A stretch of DNA of 64,000 bases from Undaria pinnatifida (taxonomy: Eukaryota > Sar > Phaeophyceae > Laminariales > Alariaceae), in NCBI GenBank assembly GCA_012845835.1, contig JABAKD010000020.1, forward strand, positions 14,250,268-14,314,267. The letters are read 5' to 3'. Below are positions 54,925 through 64,000 of the stretch, in pieces. The notes beneath the pieces were generated by a model that searched no databases, was not told the DNA's origin, and was given only the letters and a program-made list of their open reading frames with translations. The stretch's first letter is position 1. Each line of letters begins with the position of its first letter. Made by a program: the position numbers and the translations under genes.

Positions 54925-57005
54925 GGTGTCGTTCACAATCAATGCGACCGGCCAGGCATACAAACAAATAATCGAGTATGTGTACTTGGGCGGGGCTATC
55001 ACCGCAGACAGAGACCTTAGCATTGAAATAACGCGTCGTCTTCAGAGGGCCTGGGCGTGCTTCCAGCGGTACAAGATGGAAATATATGACCGCTCAGGTG
55101 TGCGCTTACGGTTGAAGGTGCGGTTGCTGAAAGCTGATGTGGTCGAGACACTGCTTTACGGTTGCATGACGTGGAGCCCGAAGAAGCCTGACTATGACAG
55201 GCTACGACGGGTTGACCACTCCATGCTCCTGCTCCTCCGATGCCACGGATGGCGGAAACGGAAGCGCGACGACCACACCCTATCGTACGCCGACGTGCTT
55301 GCCAAGACAGCTTCCGAGAGCATAGAGGCGACAGTGCGTAAACGGAGGATATTGTTTGCAAGATTCGTAGCACATATGGAGGAGGAGCGTCCGCCACAGA
55401 GGGTGATGTTTGGGCTGCTTGTTGGGGGTAAGGACTACTCAGGGGTGCAAGAGAAGGACTGGATTGCTCATCTGAAGGAGGATATGTCGGTCTTTGAAAT
55501 GAAATTCGAAGGGTGGCGAAAGGCTGCTCAGAAGGCTGGCAGATGGTTTCGACGAGTATAGGAGGGAGCCGAGTTGTTCATGCGGAATTGGCATGAAACG
55601 GAGGGACGCAAAGCTGCAGAGCGACGCGCAAAGGCTGCGGCAGCGCCATCCACCGTCGGCATCTCTTAGCGGCCGGGGGGAGGGGGGAGGGGGGGAGGGG
55701 GGAATTGGGGGAGGGGGGAATTGGGGGGGGGGGATTGGGGGAGGGGGGAGCGGGGGAGGGGGGAGGGGGGGAGGGGGGAGGAGGGGAGGGCGGAGGGGGG
55801 GGAGGGGGAAGGGGGGAGGGGGGAGGGGGGGAGGGGGGAGGGGGGGGAGGGGGGAGGAGGGGAGGGGGGGAGGGGGGAGGAGGGGAGGGGGGAGGGGGGA
55901 GGGGGGAGGGGGGAAGGAGGAGGGGGGAAGGGGGAAGGAGGAGGGGGGAAGGGGAGAGAGGGGGAGGGGGGAGAGGGGGAAGGGAGAGGGGGGAGGGGGG
56001 GAGGGGGGAGGGGGGGAATGAGGGAGGGGGGAGGGGGGGAGGGGGGGAGAGGGGAGGGCGGGAGCGTGGAGGGGGGGAGGGGGAGGGCGGGAGGGGGGAA
56101 GGGGGAAGCGGGATGGGGGAGGGGGGGAGGGGCAAGGGCGGAGGGGGGACGGGGGGAGGGGGGAGGGGGAGAGGGGGGAGGGGGGGAGGGGGGATGGGGG
56201 AAGGGGGGAGGGGGGAAGGAGGGAGGGGGGAGGGGGGGAGAGGGGAGGGGGGAAGGGGGGGCGTCATGCCCAAGAGACTGAAGTCTGGGTCTGGCCATCG
56301 TCGTCTTGAAATTTGTTGGCCTTCCAATGGCTGTCACAAGATAGCGTAAGACCGCCCTGACTTCTTCGCCATTTTGCGTTCTCTCTCCAGCGCCATTGAT
56401 GATTTACCTTCAATGAGCCCACAATGCCGTCTTCAGTCAGTTTCTAGGGTCTGCTAGTATGACATCTTTTTTCTCTTTTCCTTTCCTTGCTCCCTCTGCT
56501 TGTGTTGTATTTTCTTAGCTTTTCTTTTCTCTTGTTTCTGTTCTTTCCTTTCCTCTTTCGTGGTTTCGCTTTCTTGTCTTTTTTTTCCTTTCCTTTATTT
56601 ACCTTCTTTTCTCTTCTTTGTTACTTTTTTCCAATTGACTTGCGTCTGTCGTGCGTATGCGTAGTGATAGATAGGTAGGTGCTACGTGCAATACTTACGT
56701 GGTAGTCCTTCTTGAGTGGCAAGCGGTACAGTCGGTTTTTCCAGGCGCGAGTAGTGAGACGTATCCACCAGTACTTGTATGGACCTGGCACATCGTCGGC
56801 TGATTCCCGATTTCACTTTTCTATGTTTCTGGTGGAGGCATGAATTGCGTCAGCTGTGATATATGCGTGGACCACCTTTGGTTTATTTGTGTTTTTTCCT
56901 GGGGTATTCCTCAGCTCCAGAGTGACTGGAGCCTGTCAGGTGACCACGGACTTGATTATGCGAATTAATGCGAGAACAACAACAACAACAGCAACAACAA
57001 CAACA
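54925..57005 (+). mobile_element. 5'-truncated LINE: C-terminal part of the RT ORF, G-rich 3' UTR, (CAA)n tail
   Basis: An open frame to TAG 55559 encodes the region C-terminal to reverse transcriptase in LINEs: YVYLGGAITADRDLSIEITR, LLKADVVETLLYGCMTWSPK, LSYADVLAKTASESIEATVR and [17 protein letters not shown]. One stop there is followed in frame by [13 protein letters not shown] and [11 protein letters not shown], so WFRRV-stop is a lesion relative to the 40-kb copy. No YxDD or endonuclease remains. The 3' UTR has a ~600-bp G-rich tract (55670-56265), a pyrimidine tract (56465-56630), and ends in ACAACAACAACAACAGCAACAACAACAACA. That terminal microsatellite replaces poly(A). The copies at 31.5, 39.4, 53.7, 59.2 and 63-64 kb share this 3' end. 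Confidence 0.9.
55670..56265. repeat. ~600-bp GGGGA-type purine tract
   Basis: Almost uninterrupted GGGGGAGGGG units on the + strand, with rare A, T or C. The corresponding place in the 40-kb LINE copy is only ~35 bp. It is capable of G-quadruplex or triplex formation. The long open frames across it on both strands are composition artefacts. Confidence 0.95.
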
Positions 57006-57059
57006 TATAGCAGCTATAAGTACACAGCAGCGCGGGTCATAGTTCAGAGGTACTAATTG

Positions 57060-57870
57060 CACCTGGTATATATAGCCATAGCCATTATATGTGACCTAAA
57101 CCTCTCGAAAACCCTTCCCACCCCCCCTTCCCCCGCCTTTTTTTTTTTTTATTTGTTCCCATCGTTTCCTCCTGCATAAACGCCCCACCTACTATCGAAA
57201 TCCGCCAGAGTAATAAACACGTCCACCTCCTGGATATCGCCTCGTTATCGTTTCAGAGCCGTCCATGCCGCTGCTGCAATTCCCACCCACCCCCGTCCCC
57301 AACGCCCCCTCCTTCACCGAACACCCGCACCATCGCCTAGACCTAGCACCCCGCGTATAGCCAACCCCTACATCTATGCGACCTGAAGCCCTCCCCCCCC
57401 GCCCCCGCCTCCCCCCCCCCCGCCACATTCCCCCCCCTCCCCCACAAGACATATTTATAATTTCCACGCACAAATAGACCTGCCCCACCCGTGCCCTTCC
57501 CTCTTTCCCCCCCCCTCCCGCCCCCCTTCTGATCAAAATCAGGCCCCCACGTCCTTAAAAACTCCGCCCTCCCCTCACCGGATATTCGACTTACAGGATG
57601 CACTTGATAAACTGATGCATTTCCTTCCACAGCTGTCAGATTTTGTCCCCCTCAGAAACAGGTTTTACAGTTTCCGCGCATAGACTCCCTAACATCACCC
57701 TGTTGACCCTGGTAGCTACACTGTAGTTGCAAGGGGAGTCGCCGACCTATATCCTTAATGAGGACACACAACCCGTGATACGCGCGATCGGAGTATCACA
57801 CACAGCTTGCAAAGATGAGTTTTGACAAAATATTCGATCTCACAGCTGGAGTGTATTTTAATTTTAATAA
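57060..57870. repeat. Poly-C-rich repeat family, copy D
   Basis: TAAACGCCCCACC, CGAAATCCGCCAGAGTAATA, CACTTGATAAACTGATGCAT, ACATCACCCTGTTGACCCTG and CGCGCGATCGGAGTATCACA appear in the same order as in copies A and C. It ends TCACAGCTGGAGTGTATTTT. Confidence 0.85.
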
Positions 57871-58182
57871 TATAGCCACAACCAGGAGTAATAAATGCAC
57901 ACAACGCATACCGACCGAAGTTAGAAGCTCAATCTCAGAGTGAAGTTCACACGGTGCAGGCAGTACTCCAGACAGCAACCGCGATAATAGCCACGGGTTG
58001 GATGGTTGTGGAAACGGGTGGACTATGCCGTGGTTGAGCGGGTACCCGCGGCAATGTTAGTCCGTGTCCACATTGATTCATTTCACTTATATACTTGTGC
58101 ATGAGTGTATACGCACCTTCTCCGTCTCGTGTGTGTTTCAGGTCAGAGGCAGAGGTGGGAAATAGCTTGAACTACCGCAGTA
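57871..58182. other. No gene recognised
   Basis: Spacer before the microsatellite. Confidence 0.4.
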
Positions 58183-58237
58183 GCAGCAGTAGTAGGAGGA
58201 GTAGTAGGAGGAGTAGTAGTAGTGTAGTAGTAGTAGC

Positions 58238-58280
<43 letters not shown>

Positions 58281-58282
58281 CT

Positions 58283-58319
<37 letters not shown>

Positions 58320-58334
58320 CGTAGTAGTAGTACT

Positions 58335-58389
<55 letters not shown>

Positions 58390-58462
58390 CGTAGTAGTGG
58401 TAGTAGTGGTAGTAGTCGTAGTAGTGGTAGTAGTCGTAGTAGTCGTAGTAGTCGTAGTAGTC

Positions 58463-58500
<38 letters not shown>

Positions 58501-58516
58501 CGTAGTAGTGGTAGTC

Positions 58517-58548
<32 letters not shown>

Positions 58549-58561
58549 CGTCGTAGTAGTC

Positions 58562-58596
<35 letters not shown>

Positions 58597-58713
58597 CGTA
58601 GTAGTAGTAGTAGTAGTAGTAGTCGTAGTAGTAGTAGTAGCAGTAGTGGTAGTAGTGGTAGTAGTCGTAGTAGTGGTAATAGTCGTAGTAGTCGTAGTAG
58701 TCGTAGTAGTAGC

Positions 58714-58754
<41 letters not shown>

Positions 58755-58756
58755 AG

Positions 58757-58790
<34 letters not shown>

Positions 58791-58813
58791 TAGTAGTAGT
58801 AGTGGTAGTAGTG

Positions 58814-58880
<67 letters not shown>

Positions 58881-58885
58881 TAGTG

Positions 58886-58970
<85 letters not shown>

Positions 58971-59020
58971 TAGGAGTAGAAGTAGTAGGATTAGTATTAA
59001 TAGTAGTATTGATCATAATG
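58183..59020. repeat. TAG/AGT trinucleotide microsatellite, ~840 bp
   Basis: Continuous TAG units with scattered TCG, TGG and GAG variants, often in runs such as TCGTAGTAG. Variant-rich blocks near 58390-58460 and 58640-58710 look like internal duplications. It reads as poly-Val on + and poly-Thr on -; not genes. Confidence 0.97.
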
Positions 59021-59174
59021 GTAGTATATTTCTGAGACCACAGACTTCGGTTTTTTGTCAAGGGCACAAGTAGTTAGACGTACGTTCGTACTAATATTGA
59101 AAAAGTTTGAGCGATTATTTCTGGCGATTATTTTTGTAGTTTTGAGGCTCGAGAAATAACTGCATCATAAATAA

Positions 59175-59272
59175 ATGTTATCACATTAACTCGCATAATC
59201 AAGTCCAGGACAGGCTCCAGTCACTCTGGAGCTGAGGAATACCCCAGGGAAAAACACACACAACCCAAGGTA
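59175..59272 (-). repeat. LINE 3'-tail fragment, minus strand
   Basis: TCACATTAACTCGCATAATC, CAGGACAGGCTCCAGTCACT and CTGGAGCTGAGGAATACCCC match the 39.45-kb copy, but the (TTG)n tail itself is absent at its left end. Confidence 0.8.
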
Positions 59273-61164
59273 AATTCGTAGGGGGCGTCCATTATGGCTT
59301 CTGATTTTTGAAAAGTGGTTTTATTTTGGATGTGGTAGGTCTTGTTTTGCCGTTTTTGCCTTTATTTTTGAAATCTGGCACGTACACTACTGTCGCCGGC
59401 GACGTTAGGTCACCACCGCCTCTGCTGCCGTCTCTTCTGCTGTGCTGCTGCTATGGTGCTGGTGTGGTGTGCCTTTGGTGGTTTCGATGGTAGTGGTGGT
59501 GGTGCTGTCGCGTTTGTGTGAGGACGAAGCTCTGTCTCGCACACAACATTGTCACAAGCGCGGTATGCTGTCGTATGTGTGTTTGCGATTCTTTGTGTGG
59601 GTGATGGGTGATGTGTACAGCAGACGACAGGTATCATACCAGGTACAGTACTGGCAGTGGTGACACGTGAAACTTGGTACTAGGTAGTATACAAAAGTCC
59701 AATAATCCCAGTTCTTAGAAAGAGCTGTTATTCCTGGGCTCAAGTCACCAGACCCGCCGATTGCTGGCCCCCGATTAACAGAAATAACGATGATTTCTGG
59801 TCCCATAGTGGATGGTTTTTATTTTGGCGTCGGAGATAAATAATCGCTGAAAACTAATATTTCCCATAATAATAATAGTTGGAGAAGACGAGAAAACAAC
59901 AACCAGACTACGTAGGGCTAGGGGTGTTCATGTACACGTATATTTGCAACTTGTACACGTGCAAACCTCTGGTAATAATAATGCAGTGTAATAATTGGTC
60001 TTGGTGCTAGTGGTGGTACGTCAAATACCTGACTGATAAGTCAGCCACTCTCGTACAGAGTTCTTCATCTCTGCTACACTACATGCTGCTGTGTGTGTAC
60101 ATACAGGAGTGCCTGCTGAACGCGTAGCTCTTAAAATGTGAGTGGTGAAAGAACATAAGTGGAACCCTGCTCAGGGCACAGCATTGCTGGAGTAAAAAAA
60201 ACAGCAGGCTACGTACGGTATTTCTGATAGGCAGTACTAAAGACCAAAAGCCTTCTTCTGCAATAGCGTCTAGACTACCTGGTATTCTTTTAGCTGCCGT
60301 GTTTTTTAGAACACAAAAATTAGCGCGAAGGGCGGTACTGCACAAGAAACCAAGGTAGATAACCCCTGAGTCTATATTTCCACTCTGAAGGGTCTAGGTC
60401 ACTGCTGTTATTTGCGTAATCAGCACCAGCGCACTTCTCTGTGCTGCACTGCACCTTGCTCCCCTAAAAATCGCGGGCGCGAGAGAAGCAAGTCTTGGCT
60501 GTGCACATCACGTCGCCGAACAAAAAAGAAAAAAAGGCGAAAAAAAATAATGACTCTAAAGCACAGATGATAAGGTATGCATGCTACCAGTAGAAGTCTC
60601 GCGTGTGGCATTGAGCCGACGAAAGGGGAGGCCTTCAACGTGAAAATGATGGTCCTCTCATCATACCGTAGTGTTTTGCACGTGCAACAGGTGTCTGTTT
60701 CTCTTCAGCACGTATGGTGTTCCCCTTGCAATTGCCGCCTTTCCCTTCGTTTCCGATTTTCTCGCATCACATTCTTCAGAACACCACCTACAAGTACCTG
60801 TCGTTCGTTTTGGTTATTAATAGTTTTCTTTTTTAATTTCTTTTCTCCTCTTATTTTATGGTCTGGCTTGTTTTGTCGACTTTGTTGTGTTCTCGTCGCT
60901 GGTGCGCTCGCACTTCACTTGCTTTACCTTGATGAAATGCGATTGTTCGGTTTACTCTGTTTCACGGTCGTCTGTGACCACAGTCGTTGTATCTCTCTCG
61001 GATGAATCAGCACGGACTCTGGGTGTACTGATGATGTCGTTGGGTGGACAGAACGGTTTGATGTGAAGACAACAGCAGTCGGTGTAGTATGTACCGGAAT
61101 ACGAGTAGTTTTGTGTTTTTTTCTTGTTTTTATCCCTTCTTCGCATAATCTTTGTACTTTCCCC
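59273..61164. other. No gene recognised
   Basis: Frames of up to 142 codons (60577-61005) are Phe/Leu/Cys-rich and lack family features. Confidence 0.4.
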
Positions 61165-61350
61165 CCTCTTCTCCCTCCTTATTATTAATAGGCGTTGTAA
61201 CTCAGATCCAGGCTCTTCTCGTCCCCCGCCCACTATTATACGGTACCCGCCTTCATTTTTATCGCGGGGAAGTTTCCAGCTGCATTTCTTCCGTCATTGA
61301 GTCGCATCGAATTGTGCCTGCCCACACTGCTAGGCGCTTCTCAGTTGATT
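61165..61350. repeat. Second copy of the 31.06-kb dispersed repeat
   Basis: AACTCAGATCCAGGCTCTTC, CCTTCATTTTTATCGCGG, GCATCGAATTGTGCCTGCCC and GCTAGGCGCTTCTCAG align with 31120-31275 in the same orientation. Confidence 0.65.
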
Positions 61351-62715
61351 CCTTTGTCTGCGCAGTTTACTTAGTCCATATGCCGAACTTTTTAGGGGCC
61401 CATGCAAACTACATAGCGACTGACTGCGACTGACATAAAACGAGAACGATCTCTATCGAGTGGCTAGGAAAACCTTGCAGCGGAAGGATGAACATTGAAA
61501 CTCGCATGTGTACAACTCCGCTTTTTTTTTTTTCAGTTCTGACACATCTCCTGCCCGATGCAGCCCGTCCTGCTTCGTGTGGACGGTGCTGCTGCCGTAA
61601 GTCGTCGCACAGACTTTTGAGACCGTGTCTGCAGAAGAGCTGCAGTCCCAAAGCGGTTAGTCTACGGGTGTCCAGGTGTGTGTGTGTGTGTTTTCGTCGC
61701 ATTAAACTAGTATTTCCACACATACGTATACATTCAGCACAACCGCGGTGGGTACCCGTGGTGATGCTTAGAGATACAGAGAGGAGCTCTGTGTGTGTTC
61801 TTCACATCAAGTAATATCTCTTCACCCACATGCTACATCCAGCACACAAGCCGTGTCCGTGCCGACGGTGCCTATAGAGAGACGGGCTCAGTCTGTGGTC
61901 GCAAACTAAGAGCCATACCGGGTGCCCGTAGATTGGGATAGCGTTCACCTAACTATATTTCCCCAGGCAGTCCCACACTTTCAGTGACACCAGGTACTCA
62001 TTATTATGATTTTTTTTTTTTTTTTTTTTTTTTTATCCTCCGGCGGATGGGGAAAAATAAAGCTTTAGCTCACCACACTTCCGCGTATTTTCATACGCGT
62101 CGTGTGTCGATTTAACTCAGTTGCTTTCGCAGCCCAACGCTAGCTGGCGCACCCTTCGAGTCCCATTGTAGGTATAGCGTAAGCTGTCCCTATCATTGGT
62201 CCCCGTTACAACCCCGGCAGCGCAAGCTGCCGTTGTATACGGGTGCGTGTGTATGTCGACCCGGCCTGTCCCCTGAGGGTCAGGTTCGGTGGAGATAGCC
62301 ACCCGGAATGTCATCTTTCCGGGTAGTGTGGGACTTGCGCAAGCTCACCCACTAACAAAACCCCTGGCCATGGGAGATAGCCTTCCGCCGGACTTGGTCC
62401 AGTTACGGTCCACCCTACCCATTCGGGCGTTGGTCCTCGTTCAACCATTTCACCCCAGTGACGTCATTCGGGAGCGGTATTTCGTATAGATAGGTCAGTT
62501 CCATAGTAGTGGTTGTGAAAAGTTTTTCCCCCCACTTTTTTTTTTCTTAGGGTGACGATCGTTCCGAAGAGGCATGTACCCTCACGTCAAGGCAATCAAG
62601 GTAACATCACATCACGCAAGTGTTGCCACACATAATATTTTATGGCGGCTGCTGCGGCGACAGTGACTGGCATACGGGACACGAAAAACAAATATGCACA
62701 CCTATAGGTGCTATA
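61351..62715. other. No gene recognised
   Basis: Includes a T homopolymer of about 25 at 62010-62034, a short TG microsatellite at 61677-61690, and the repeated GGTGGAGATAGCC / GGGAGATAGCC phrases at 62288-62380. Confidence 0.4.
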
Positions 62716-62805
62716 AGCCGGTCGCCCTGGCGGCGTATCAGGTTATCCTCGAGCCTGATGTAGGTCCGTTCCGTGAGTTCGAATCCCCCCGAGTGCATAC
62801 CCGTA
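62716..62805 (+). repeat. tRNA-related (SINE-like) segment
   Basis: GGTCGCCCTGGCGGCG followed by CAGGTTATCCTCGAGCCTGA and a B-box-like GAGTTCGAATCCC suggests descent from a long-variable-arm tRNA. The acceptor strands do not pair, so it is not a functional tRNA. Confidence 0.45.
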
Positions 62806-63084
62806 TAAATTCGTGGGGACTTTTTCTTGCGCACAAAGTGACTTGCGGAAAGCGCGAGAGCGTGAGGTAGCAACACTCGATGAAAAATCGACAAGCAGTT
62901 GGGTTGCTGTAAACCCTGTGCGCGATAAAAATTGAAGGCAAGAACCGGGGGGGAGAAGCGACGACGTCTGTGACCACGGCTTGTCCAGAAGAAGCTGGAA
63001 AGTAGATATGTGTGTGGGAAAAACAAAACAAAAATAAAATAAAATAATACCAGGTGCACACCTACCAATCTTACTCTCGCACTC
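62806..63084. other. No gene recognised
   Basis: The minus frame at 62640-63068 has no family features. Confidence 0.4.
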
Positions 63085-63430
63085 GTTGTTGTTTTGTTGT
63101 TCTCATCTTAATTAACTCGCATAAAGTCCGTGGTCACAGGACAGGACCCAGTCACTCTGGAGCTGAGGAATACCCCAGGGAAAAACACAAACAAACCAAA
63201 GGTAGTGCACGCATATAACACAGCTGACGCAATTCATGCCTCCACCAGAAACATATAAAAGTGAAATCGGGAGTCAGCCTACGATGTGCCAGGTCCGTAC
63301 TGGTGCATACGTCTCATTACTCGCGCCTGGAAAAACCGACTGTACCGCTTGCCATCCAAGGAAGACTACCACGTGTATGTAGATTGCACGTAGTACCTAT
63401 CACTACGCATACGCACGTCAGACACACGTC
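63085..63430 (-). repeat. LINE 3' end, minus strand
   Basis: Begins with GTTGTTGTTTTGTTGTTCTC (the (CAA)n tail reversed). It continues through GGTCACAGGACAGGACCCAG, ATAAAAGTGAAATCGGGAGT and TATCACTACGCATACGCACG, matching 39430-39780. Confidence 0.85.
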
Positions 63431-63589
63431 AATTGGACGTGTGCAAGGTTAACTTGTGCGGGGTACCAAAGGGAAAAGGGTTAAAAGGTGCAAGGTTGAC
63501 TTGTTGTGCGGTCGTCTGCGAAAGGAAAAAGGTGAAAAGGTGACCGCTTCAGGTCAAAAAGCAATATATACTTTTACACCCAAGTATCT

Positions 63590-64000
63590 ACTTGTCTTTT
63601 CTTGCTTTTCTTGTCTTTTTCTTCTCTTTGCTTCCCTTTTTCGTCTTGTTTCGTTTTTCTTCTCTTTTCTTTCCTTTCCTTTATCTTCTTTCCTTTTCTT
63701 TGTTTCTTTTTCTCCAATTGACTTATGCCTGTTGTGCGTATGCGTAGTGATAGATACTACGTGTAATATATACGTGGTAGTCTTACTTGGGTGACAATCG
63801 GAATATTTGGTTCCTCCAGGCGTGAGTAGTGAGACGTATGCACCGGCCTGGACCTGGCACATCGTAGACTGACTCCCGATTTCACTTTTATATGTTTCTG
63901 GTGGAGGCATGAATTGCGTCAGCTGTTATTTATGCGTGTACCACCTTTGGTTTGTGTGTGTTTTTCCCTGGGGTATTCCTCAGCTCCAGAGTGACTGGAG
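63590..64000 (+). repeat. LINE 3' end, plus strand, running off the window
   Basis: Pyrimidine tract 63590-63715, then CAATTGACTTATGCCTGTTG, GCGTATGCGTAGTGATAGAT, CCCGATTTCACTTTTATATG and GGTATTCCTCAGCTCCAGAG. It is the mirror of the copy at 63085-63430. The (CAA)n tail would lie beyond 64000. Confidence 0.85.

Noticed and set aside
55578-56349. Several 140-250-codon Gly- or Pro-rich frames on both strands
   Set aside because: Composition artefact of the G-rich tract in the LINE 3' UTR.
58282-59067. 261-codon poly-Thr (minus) and 212-codon poly-Val (plus) open frames
   Set aside because: Direct translation of the TAG microsatellite, with no other sequence content.
1-64000. CRISPR arrays, bacterial operons, rRNA genes
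   Set aside because: No spacer-repeat pattern, no rRNA core motifs, and gene structure is eukaryotic.

Overview
This is eukaryotic nuclear DNA. Coding blocks are broken by GT-AG introns, spacers are long and full of microsatellites and homopolymers, and the window carries LINE, Ty3-like, DDE and MITE-type transposable elements. There is no operon structure and no ribosome-binding sites. From memory, the LINE C-terminus and the chromodomain integrase resemble elements of stramenopile algae, brown algae in particular. That placement is a guess. Most of the window is transposon-derived and decayed. The only intact gene that looks like an ordinary cellular gene is a putative glycosyltransferase near 43 kb.

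0-14 kb: remnants of intron-containing genes. On the + strand lie a five-exon AT-hook/coiled-coil/proline-rich gene (764-3787), an XPG/FEN1-like nuclease pseudogene (5986-7042) and a SAP-like plus SWIM zinc-finger pseudogene (7651-11169). On the - strand, facing the SWIM gene tail to tail, is a DDE_Tnp_4 transposase ORF (12697-13719). The last two, and perhaps all four, may be the cargo of one decayed DNA transposon.

14-21 kb: tandem repeats. These are a ~290-bp array, two copies of a foldback family containing a tRNA-like segment, and about two dozen units of an 83/84-bp minisatellite.

21-30.7 kb and 46-53.7 kb: two copies of one Ty3-like retroelement family. Both have Gag with a CCHC knuckle, a tandem-repeat linker, a NADAR (YbiA-like N-glycosidase) domain, a second repeat linker, then H2C2 integrase, GPY/F motif, chromodomain and a Tudor-like C-terminal domain. 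No reverse transcriptase or RNase H can be recognised in either copy. Copy 1 keeps a 660-codon integrase frame; copy 2 is 5' truncated and broken throughout. A retroelement carrying NADAR and apparently lacking RT is the most unusual thing here.

31-42 kb: nested dispersed repeats. They include a poly-C-rich family, tRNA-like segments, an inverted pair of the foldback family, a 555-bp hAT-like MITE with perfect 8-bp target duplications, and a minus-strand LINE 3' end. 42.9-43.9 kb: the glycosyltransferase. 54.9-57.0 kb: a 5'-truncated LINE with a (CAA)n tail and an enormous G-rich 3'-UTR tract. 58.2-59.0 kb: an ~850-bp TAG-type microsatellite. 59-64 kb: further repeats, ending in a head-to-head pair of LINE 3' ends.
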